DNA of 6,932 bases from an uncultured Prevotellaceae bacterium (lineage in GTDB: Bacteria > Bacteroidota > Bacteroidia > Bacteroidales > Bacteroidaceae): the NCBI GenBank assembly GCA_947176655.1, contig CAMWRK010000116.1, forward strand, positions 1 through 6,932. The letters are read 5' to 3'. The position numbers and the translations under genes are program-made. Positions 1 to 5,753 of this stretch are shown here, in pieces (within the stretch, counting starts at the first letter, position 1; each line of letters begins with the position of its first letter). The notes beneath the pieces are model-generated. The model saw only the letters and a program-made list of their open reading frames with translations, was not told the origin of the DNA and made no database searches.

Positions 1-340
1 CGGTAATACAATGCCAGCCCATAGAAATCAGTTTCTTCCGTTCTTCTACATCTCTGTTTCGATTTCGTTCAATCTTATTCTGCCAGAACTTGACATTTGA
101 TTTAGGAAGAACAAAACATTTGCACCCTTCATGCCCATGCCAAAAGCAACCATTTACAAAGATGACTGTTCTGTATTTGCGCAATACAAGGTCTGGGTGT
201 CCAGGAAGTCGCGGATGATTCAATCTATAACGGAACCCACGACTAAACAGGAACTTGCGTACCAGCAGTTCCGGCTTTGTGTCCCTTCCTTTAATTGCTG
301 ACATACAACGGTGTCTCTGTTCTTTGGTCAGCTTGTCCAT
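1..340 (-). CDS. vsr: Very short patch repair endonuclease (Vsr), C-terminus cut by window edge
   Basis: Vsr nicks DNA 5' of the T in T:G mismatches that arise when 5-methylcytosine deaminates, normally at sites of a partner Dcm-type cytosine methylase. The 113 visible codons begin MDKLTKEQRHRCMSAIKGRD and carry the family signatures: RDTKPELLVRKFL (residues 19-31), the PGHPDLVL strand with the catalytic Asp at residue 50, then VNGCFWHGHEGC (62-73). Cys65, His68, His70 and Cys73 match the catalytic and zinc-binding residues of the E. coli enzyme. Asn63 stands where E. coli has His64. KSNVKFWQNKIERN (80-93) follows. E. coli Vsr has 156 residues, so about 40 are missing past the left edge. I count about 148 G+C in 340 bases (near 44%), against about 54% in samples of carB, which suggests horizontal transfer. 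No methylase gene is visible upstream; one could lie beyond the left edge. The start is the first ATG before the conserved block. Confidence 0.93.
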   Translation of the reverse strand, partial: MDKLTKEQRHRCMSAIKGRDTKPELLVRKFLFSRGFRYRLNHPRLPGHPDLVLRKYRTVIFVNGCFWHGHEGCKCFVLPKSNVKFWQNKIERNRNRDVEERKKLISMGWHCIT

Positions 341-875
341 ATCATTTAATTATCGTCAATTTAGCAGAAATTCCTGAATATGATAAGCAGATGCCAGGCG
401 GGGGCAGGCAGCTTTGCTTCTATTGCTGATGTCATGATTTTTCCGCTCTACTGTCGACCACTTCCTGAACTCCCCACCGGCTTCTACACAGTCCCCAAGA
501 TGTGTCTTCGTGATGTGCCGGTTCAGACACCGTGGTCTTGGAGCTCATGCTCATTGAGCTTGGCCTCCAAGACCACGGTCTTTCGCCCCCAAGACCGCGA
601 TGCCCTTGGTGGGGGGGATGCGAGACACAAGGCGCATGCAGACATCGTGCGTTCCCGCGTATTCGTACAGTACGCACATATTGTATTCCAACTTATTGCA
701 ATGCAAGAACATACATATATAATAGAGTTAATGACGTGAGGTACATTCCGTTTAAGATTCCATACATCACGGTCACATCTTCTCCACCAATACACCCAAA
801 GAGCTATTAGTACGCCGAGGACATCGGTCAAAGTCCATCTGCCACCACACCAATATGTAATTTTTTTTCAATATG
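341..875. other. Gene-poor gap between vsr and the acyltransferase gene
   Basis: I see no convincing gene in these 535 bases. The open frames that cross it overlap each other on both strands and their translations look like read-out of the palindromes (Lys-Thr-Val-Val and Gln-Asp-His-Gly in mirrored frames). The left half (about 390-660) is GC-rich and dominated by the inverted-repeat cluster described separately. The right half (about 660-870) is AT-richer and ends in a run of eight T at 861-868, flanked by an 8-base direct repeat CAATATGT (851-858 and 869-876). No hairpin sits before that T run, so I do not call a terminator. No exact TAnnTTTG promoter box was found close upstream of vsr. 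Confidence 0.7.
493..617. repeat. Cluster of inverted CCAAGACC-type repeats with strong hairpin potential
   Basis: The core is a perfect 15-base inverted repeat, ACCGTGGTCTTGGAG at 529-543 and its complement at 565-579. A further four inner pairs (CTCA 544-547 with TGAG 555-558) leave a CTTGGC bulge. Related units surround it: CCCCAAGA at 493-500, the near-palindrome AAGACCACGGTCTT at 569-582, CCAAGACCGCG at 589-599, and CTTGG at 605-609 followed by seven G. The stretch 586-617 can fold into a second hairpin (CCCCCAAG against CTTGGTGGGG, with one bulge). No T run follows the main hairpin on either strand, so it is not a typical terminator. It may belong to a dispersed palindromic repeat family, which is inference. 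Confidence 0.75.
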
Positions 876-1991
876 TCATATCTTGACAAAGACCTTTGCT
901 TTGTACATACAGCGGAGAATGAGGAATATGATCAGGAAGTTTCCGAAGGTCTCCCACACGCCGTACCATTGTCCGAGATATGGTTTGATGCCATAGCTGA
1001 GTGACTGGACTATGCTGCGGAAACTGATAACCTCGCCGAGCATATATGCCACTATGGAATTTGTGCCGTATATCTTGAGCCACGCCAGACAGCGGCTTAG
1101 TCCGCAGACATCCACGAGCCAGTAGCTTGTTGCCATGAGTGCCCAGCACCATCCTCCGGAAAGCAGCGTCATGCTGGTGGTCCACAGATGTTTGTTGACT
1201 GGCGTATGCCAGCTGTGCACAATGCCGAGAACCATAAGCAGCGCGGCAACAACGCTAAGACGGATTGCCGTAAGGAGACGTTGCGAGCCGCCGTCCTTGA
1301 TGACCTGGCCGGCAAATGTGCCTAACATGACAGTGACACCGAAGGTCAGGCTGCTCCACACCCATGTGTAATGATACCATCCGGCAAAGTGCCACTGCCC
1401 CTGTTCATCCCACCATACGCCGTCGCGCCAGCGGCCAAGGACAAAACGGTCAACCATCTCTGCAAAATTGCCGTCGGGTGTGTAATCTCCGCAGAAGTGC
1501 ATAGGAAGCCAGTAGACAAGCATCAGCAGACAGGTGGCCGCCACACGGGCACGGAAGCCAAGATGCAGGATTATCATGGAGGCTATGAGATAGCCTGAGG
1601 CTATGGCCTGAAGCGTATTGCTGTAGAAACGGAAATAATGCGGATCAAGGCCAAGAAGGTTGCCCTGCACCACCATGCCCAGGATGAACAGTATGATGAC
1701 ACGTCTGGCAATCTTGCGGTAAACCGGCAGCCTGGTTTCGGCTGTCCTGTATTTGGAGAAGGCAAAAGGCATGGCTGCTCCTGTCATGAACAGGAACAGT
1801 GGCATGACAAGATCCCACAGATGCAACCCTTCCCATTCGGCATGAGAGAACCATCCGGCCAGCGTCTTTGCCACCGGACTGTCAAGACGGTTGCACACCT
1901 GTATCAGTACAGGCTGAAAGAATACAAGCAGAAAGAGATCCAGTCCCCTGAGTATGTCCAGGGATTCTATACGTGAATTGTTTTGTCGCAT
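876..1991 (-). CDS. HGSNAT-like multi-pass membrane acyltransferase (DUF5009 / heparan-alpha-glucosaminide N-acetyltransferase-like)
   Basis: A 371-residue integral membrane protein with about ten hydrophobic segments (near residues 17-32, 58-78, 97-114, 125-145, 150-166, 210-231, 243-262, 268-294, 302-322 and 351-368). It begins RIESLDILRGLDLFLLVFF, the family opening. SHAEWEGLHLWDLVMPLFLF (49-68) aligns with the segment of human HGSNAT that holds the active-site His269; the equivalent here is His50. PVNKHLWTTSMTLLSGGW (264-281) is a second family motif. Relatives move acetyl groups from cytosolic acetyl-CoA across the membrane onto sugars; the acceptor here is unknown, and envelope glycan or scavenged glycosaminoglycan are only guesses. 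I chose ATG 1991 because an in-frame upstream start at 2060 would translate through the carB terminator hairpin. The gene follows carB in the same direction, but past that terminator. The stop is TGA; no terminator is seen after it. Confidence 0.85.
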   Translation of the reverse strand: MRQNNSRIESLDILRGLDLFLLVFFQPVLIQVCNRLDSPVAKTLAGWFSHAEWEGLHLWDLVMPLFLFMTGAAMPFAFSKYRTAETRLPVYRKIARRVIILFILGMVVQGNLLGLDPHYFRFYSNTLQAIASGYLIASMIILHLGFRARVAATCLLMLVYWLPMHFCGDYTPDGNFAEMVDRFVLGRWRDGVWWDEQGQWHFAGWYHYTWVWSSLTFGVTVMLGTFAGQVIKDGGSQRLLTAIRLSVVAALLMVLGIVHSWHTPVNKHLWTTSMTLLSGGWCWALMATSYWLVDVCGLSRCLAWLKIYGTNSIVAYMLGEVISFRSIVQSLSYGIKPYLGQWYGVWETFGNFLIIFLILRCMYKAKVFVKI

Positions 1992-2015
1992 GATATAATA
2001 CGTGACAAACAGGTC

Positions 2016-2052
2016 AAAAATGCAAGCCCCGGGAACACCGCTCCCGGGGCTT
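2016..2052 (-). terminator. Intrinsic terminator of carB
   Basis: On the minus strand a perfect 11-bp GC-rich stem (AAGCCCCGGGA, positions 2052 to 2042, with its complement at 2034 to 2024) encloses a 7-base loop. The bases GCA and then TTTTT (2020-2016) follow. It begins 66 bases past the carB stop codon and its T run ends 24 bases before the ATG of the acyltransferase gene. Its position implies that it ends the carB message and limits read-through into the next gene. Confidence 0.88.
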
Positions 2053-2118
2053 ACCCTCAATTTATATACTTATTACTTATTGCATATAGGATGCACAAAG
2101 CGTGCCGGCTTCTGTCGG

Positions 2119-5100
2119 CTACTCATATTCCTGCCATGACTTGATCTGAATATCCTCCAGCGACATACGGCAGAAGGCCTCGATGAATGCCTTGGCCAGA
2201 CGTGCGTTGGTGATGAGAGGAATATTGTGGTCTATGGCACCGCGACGTATGCGGTAACCGTTCGTCTTCTCGCGCTTGGTGTGATCCTTGGGCACATTGA
2301 CGATAAGATCTATCTTGTGCTGGGCTATCATGTCCATGATGTTGAGCTTATCGCTTCCTTCCTCATCCGGCCAACCCACAGGAATGGCCTTGGCATTGTT
2401 CTCGTTAAGAAAGCGTGCGGTGCCCTCGGTGGCATATATGGTGTAGCCGGCCTTACACAAAGCCTGAGCGGCATCAAGCAGCGAAGCCTTCTCCCTTGTA
2501 CCGCCACTGGAAAGCATTACGCCTTTCTCTCGTGAAGGAATCTTGTAGCCTGTTGAAATCATGGCGTTGAGCAGAGCCTCCTCGAAACTGTCGCCCATGC
2601 AACCTACCTCGCCCGTAGAACTCATGTCCACGCCAAGTATGGGGTCGGCTGGGGCAAGACGGTTGAAGGAGAACTGACTGGCCTTGACACCGCTGCGGTC
2701 AATGTCAAAGACACTGCTGTCTGGCTTACGGTAAGGGGCATCAAGCATTATGCGTGTGGCTGTCTCGATGAAGTTGCGTTTCAGCACCTTGCTGACGAAT
2801 GGGAAGGAGCGGCTGGCACGCAGGTTGCACTCAATAACCTTGACATCGCGTCCTTTAGCCAAATACTGGATGTTGAAAGGACCCGAAATGTTCAGTTCCT
2901 TGGCTATGGCACGCGAAATGCGCTTTATCTGGCGTGTCGTGGCAAAGGAAATCTGCTGCGCCGGGAAGCACATCGTGGCATCGCCGCTGTGCACGCCGGC
3001 AAACTCCACGTGTTCCGATATGGCGTACTCCACGATTTCACCGTTCTGAGCCACACCGTCGAACTCAATCTCGTTGGTCTCTGTCATGAACTCGGAAATG
3101 ACAACGGGATACTCCTTGCTGACCTCGCTTGCTGCGGCAAGGAAGCGTTCCAGTTCCTCGTCATTGTGACAGACATTCATTGCAGCACCGGAAAGCACGT
3201 AGGAAGGACGCACCAGAACAGGATAACCCACATGGTCAACGAACTTCTTTACGTCTTCCATACTGGTCAAAGCACTCCAGCGCGGCTGGTCTATGCCCAG
3301 CTGGTCAAGCATGGCACTGAACTTGCCGCGGTTCTCCGCACGATCTATGCTGACAGGGTTAGTGCCCAGAACAGGCACAGCCTGGCGGAAGAGCTTCATG
3401 GCAAGGTTATTGGGTATCTGGCCTCCTACGCTGACGATAACGCCGCTTGGACTTTCAAGGTCTATGACATCCAGAACGCGTTCGAAACTGAGTTCATCGA
3501 AATAGAGACGGTCGCACATGTCATAGTCCGTAGACACAGTCTCCGGGTTGTAGTTTATCATGATGCTCTTGTAGCCGAGCTTGCGCGCTGTCTGTATGGC
3601 GTTGACAGAACACCAGTCGAACTCAACACTTGAGCCTATGCGATAAGCTCCTGAACCAAGAACAATTACACTCTTTGAGTTCTTGTAGTAGTTCACGTCA
3701 TATCCCTCCACGGCATACGTCATGTAGAGATAGTTCGTCAGGTCGGGATGTTCACTGGCCACTGTGGGAATGCGCTTCACCGCAGGCAGTATGCCTTGCT
3801 TCTTGCGGTAGTCACGCACCATTAGGTTCTGACGCTCCATGTTGCCCTCTACGCCCTTGAACACACAGCGCGCTATCTGGAAGTCGCTGAAGCCCATGGC
3901 CTTGGCCTGACGGAGTTCCTCTGTTGGAATATCTTCCACTGCGTTGAACTTCTGAAGATGATGTTTCATGTCCACAATGTTCTTCAGACGTTCCAGGAAC
4001 CACACGTCAATCTTTGTCAGTTCCTCTATACGCTCTATGGTGTAGCCCTCCTCCAGAGCCTGTGCGATGGCAAAGATGCGCAAGTCGGTCGGATTGGCCA
4101 GCTCCTCGTCAAGGTCGCCGAAGTGCAGGTGGTCGTTGCACACGAAACCGTGCATACCCTGCCCTATCATGCGCAGTCCCTTCTGTATGAGTTCCTCGAA
4201 AGTACGGCCTATGCTCATGATTTCGCCCACAGACTTCATGCTGGATCCTATCTTGCGGCTGACACCTGTAAACTTGGTAAGATCCCAACGCGGAATCTTG
4301 GCAATCATGTAGTCCAGCTGTGGAGCTACGTATGCACTGTTCGTAGTGCCCATCTCTCCTATCTGGTCCAGAGTGTAACCAAGGGCTATCTTTGCAGCCA
4401 CGAAAGCCAGAGGATAACCTGTAGCCTTGGATGCCAAAGCGGAAGAACGGCTCAGACGCGCGTTGATTTCTATGATGCGGTAGTCGTTTGTCTCAGCATT
4501 GAAAGCATACTGTATGTTACACTCGCCCACGATGTTGAGGTGACGGACACACTTGACGGCAAGTTCCTGCAACATAGTTACCTGTGCCTCTGTCAGAGAG
4601 CAGGTGGGAGCCACAACGATACTCTCACCGGTGTGTATGCCCAGGGGATCGAAGTTCTCCATGCTTGCCACGGTGAAGCAGCGGTCGGCGGCATCGCGGA
4701 TGACCTCGAATTCAATCTCCTTCCATCCTTTGAGACTTTCCTCCACAAGTACCTGGGGGGCAAAGGTGAAGGCGCTCTCGGCTATCTCTTTGAATGTGGC
4801 CTCGTCAGGACACACGCCGCTGCCCAGACCGCCCAAGGCGTATGCGCTGCGAATCATCACCGGATAGCCTATACGGCGTGCCGTGGCCACGGCATCCTCG
4901 ATGTTCTCGCAGGCTTGACTGACAGGCACCTTAAGGTCTATTTTCTTCAACTCCTTGACAAACAGGTCGCGGTCTTCGGTATTCATGATGGCCTCGACAC
5001 TTGTGCCGAGAACCTCCACTCCATATTTCTTCAGAGTGCCGTTGAGATAAAGTTCGGTACCGCAATTGAGTGCTGTCTGTCCGCCGAAAGCCAGAAGTAT

Positions 5101-5349
5101 GCCGTCGGGACGTTCCTTCTTTATAACCTCCGTAACGAAATGTACGTTGACAGGCTGGAAATATACCTTGTCGGCTATACCCTCGCTGGTCTGGATGGTG
5201 GCCACGTTGGGGTTTATCAGCACTGAACCGATACCCTCTTCGCGAAGAGCCTTCAATGCCTGTGAACCACTATAGTCAAACTCGCCGGCCTGACCGATCT
5301 TAAGTGCGCCACTTCCCAATACAAGAACTTTCTTGAGTTGCTTTTTCAT
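2119..5349 (-). CDS. carB: Carbamoyl-phosphate synthase large subunit
   Basis: CarB joins bicarbonate, ammonia (from glutamine through CarA) and two ATP to make carbamoyl phosphate for pyrimidine and arginine synthesis in the cytoplasm. At 1076 residues it has full family length (E. coli 1073) and the duplicated architecture. The first ATP-grasp half opens with VLGSGALKIGQAGEFDYSG (10-28) and includes IRSAYALGGLGSGVCPDE. A helical oligomerisation region follows. The second half opens near residue 560 with VLGSGAYRIGSSVEFDW and carries VSVGGQIPNNLA, RPSYVLSGAAMNV and IECNLRASRSFPFVSK. A C-terminal MGS-like allosteric domain starts near 935. These second-half motifs are closer to eukaryotic CPS1/CAD than to E. 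coli. ATG 5349 gives the usual MKKQLKKV start; an in-frame ATG at 5409 would add 20 unconserved residues. No carA or glutaminase domain lies directly upstream. Stop is TAG. Confidence 0.96.
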   Translation of the reverse strand: MKKQLKKVLVLGSGALKIGQAGEFDYSGSQALKALREEGIGSVLINPNVATIQTSEGIADKVYFQPVNVHFVTEVIKKERPDGILLAFGGQTALNCGTELYLNGTLKKYGVEVLGTSVEAIMNTEDRDLFVKELKKIDLKVPVSQACENIEDAVATARRIGYPVMIRSAYALGGLGSGVCPDEATFKEIAESAFTFAPQVLVEESLKGWKEIEFEVIRDAADRCFTVASMENFDPLGIHTGESIVVAPTCSLTEAQVTMLQELAVKCVRHLNIVGECNIQYAFNAETNDYRIIEINARLSRSSALASKATGYPLAFVAAKIALGYTLDQIGEMGTTNSAYVAPQLDYMIAKIPRWDLTKFTGVSRKIGSSMKSVGEIMSIGRTFEELIQKGLRMIGQGMHGFVCNDHLHFGDLDEELANPTDLRIFAIAQALEEGYTIERIEELTKIDVWFLERLKNIVDMKHHLQKFNAVEDIPTEELRQAKAMGFSDFQIARCVFKGVEGNMERQNLMVRDYRKKQGILPAVKRIPTVASEHPDLTNYLYMTYAVEGYDVNYYKNSKSVIVLGSGAYRIGSSVEFDWCSVNAIQTARKLGYKSIMINYNPETVSTDYDMCDRLYFDELSFERVLDVIDLESPSGVIVSVGGQIPNNLAMKLFRQAVPVLGTNPVSIDRAENRGKFSAMLDQLGIDQPRWSALTSMEDVKKFVDHVGYPVLVRPSYVLSGAAMNVCHNDEELERFLAAASEVSKEYPVVISEFMTETNEIEFDGVAQNGEIVEYAISEHVEFAGVHSGDATMCFPAQQISFATTRQIKRISRAIAKELNISGPFNIQYLAKGRDVKVIECNLRASRSFPFVSKVLKRNFIETATRIMLDAPYRKPDSSVFDIDRSGVKASQFSFNRLAPADPILGVDMSSTGEVGCMGDSFEEALLNAMISTGYKIPSREKGVMLSSGGTREKASLLDAAQALCKAGYTIYATEGTARFLNENNAKAIPVGWPDEEGSDKLNIMDMIAQHKIDLIVNVPKDHTKREKTNGYRIRRGAIDHNIPLITNARLAKAFIEAFCRMSLEDIQIKSWQEYE

Positions 5350-5418
5350 CGTTGTGTGTATATGTTGTTTATGTTCTGTTCTCCGGTTCATGCCCCAGCC
5401 ACCGTACACATCGGTTCC

Positions 5419-5459
5419 AAAAGAAAAACCACTCTAACCGGCGGTGAATCACCGGATAG
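5419..5459 (-). terminator. Possible attenuator hairpin in the carB leader
   Basis: On the minus strand CTATCCGG (5459-5452) can pair with CCGGTTAG (5441-5434), with one T·T mismatch, around a 10-base loop. A competing inner hairpin pairs CGGTG (5454-5450 read on the minus strand) with CACCG (5446-5442). Five bases later comes TTTTTCTTTT (5428-5419). A GC-rich stem followed by a T-rich tract, inside the 5' untranslated region, resembles an attenuator. The 5-base gap before the T tract and the mismatch weaken the case. Confidence 0.35.
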
Positions 5460-5474
5460 AATGGCTTTCCTTTA

Positions 5475-5531
5475 CTATCTACCTGCCTCCGAATGGAGGA
5501 ACTTAATGCGCGTCTTTTTCGGTCTAAACAT
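5475..5531 (-). CDS. Putative 18-codon leader peptide upstream of carB
   Basis: A short open frame on the minus strand, MFRPKKTRIKFLHSEAGR then TAG, lies inside the predicted carB leader, about 20 bases after the likely transcription start. It has three Arg (residues 3, 8, 18) and three Lys in 18 codons. Its last codons overlap a small hairpin (CCTCC/GGAGG, 5486-5499). Its stop is 15 bases before the attenuator-like hairpin. Translation is not shown by anything in the sequence beyond the open frame, and an open frame this short can arise by chance. Confidence 0.25.
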   Translation of the reverse strand: MFRPKKTRIKFLHSEAGR

Positions 5532-5554
5532 AGAGCGTTACCGTTTATCTCGGG

Positions 5555-5586
5555 CAAAAGTATAACATTTTTACGGAACGGAGAAA
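5555..5586 (-). promoter_or_regulatory. Predicted carB promoter, Bacteroidetes type
   Basis: Read on the minus strand, TACTTTTG (5562-5555) is an exact match to the Bacteroidetes primary sigma -7 consensus TAnnTTTG. TTTC (5586-5583), one base from the -33 consensus TTTG, lies 20 bases upstream, a normal spacing. Transcription would start near 5550, giving a 5' untranslated leader of about 200 bases before the carB ATG. Confidence 0.6.
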
Positions 5587-5648
5587 CATTTAACTGTCTT
5601 TTTTATGTTTTACATCAGATTAGTTCCTTTCCTGGATTTAATTTTGCA

Positions 5649-5679
5649 TTTCACTTGCAAACTTTATCTGCTACCTTTG
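5649..5679 (+). promoter_or_regulatory. Predicted promoter of the TonB-dependent receptor gene
   Basis: TACCTTTG at 5672-5679 matches the Bacteroidetes -7 consensus TAnnTTTG exactly. TTTC at 5649-5652, one base off TTTG, stands 19 bases upstream, as in the divergent carB promoter. Transcription would begin near 5684, about 70 bases before the ATG at 5754. A perfect TTTG lies at 5643-5646, but its 25-base spacing is too long. Confidence 0.55.
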
Positions 5680-5714
5680 CAAACGAAAGAAAAAGAAATT
5701 GCGGACACTTGCAA
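5652..5714 (+). repeat. Repeated CACTTGCAA / TTGCAA motif around the receptor promoter
   Basis: The 9-mer CACTTGCAA occurs at 5652-5660 and again at 5706-5714, one copy within the promoter spacer and one after the predicted start site. The palindromic core TTGCAA appears a third time at 5677-5682, overlapping the end of the -7 box. The arrangement would suit operator half-sites of a repressor, but no regulator is identified. Confidence 0.4.
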
Positions 5715-5720
5715 TCCGCA
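5700..5720 (+). other. Short hairpin in the receptor 5' untranslated region
   Basis: TGCGGA (5700-5705) pairs perfectly with TCCGCA (5715-5720) around a 9-base loop that contains the second CACTTGCAA copy. It lies 33 bases before the ATG at 5754. It could influence mRNA stability or present the motif in a loop; no role is proven by the sequence. Confidence 0.45.
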
Positions 5721-5753
5721 TGTATATAATTTAAGGAATAAAAACAAACTGAT

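Noticed and set aside
357..363. TAAATTG on the minus strand as a vsr -7 box.
   Set aside because: It is one base short of TAnnTTTG and would put the transcription start almost at the ATG.
380..831. Several open frames of 81-119 codons on both strands in the gap between vsr and the acyltransferase gene.
   Set aside because: They overlap each other, have no recognisable domain, and their shared peptide patterns come from the palindromic repeats being read in different frames.
851..876. Run of eight T after the acyltransferase stop as a terminator.
   Set aside because: On the minus strand it reads as A, and on the plus strand no stable hairpin precedes it and no gene ends there.
1992..2060. 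A longer acyltransferase start at position 2060.
   Set aside because: The added residues are a translation of the carB terminator hairpin, and the family start motif follows ATG 1991 directly.
3958..5226. A 422-codon open frame on the plus strand.
   Set aside because: It lies antisense inside carB, whose frame is fully supported by conserved motifs; long antisense frames are common opposite GC-rich genes.
5350..5409. A longer carB start at ATG 5409.
   Set aside because: The extra 20 residues are not like any CarB N-terminus, while ATG 5349 gives the usual short lead into VLVLGSG.
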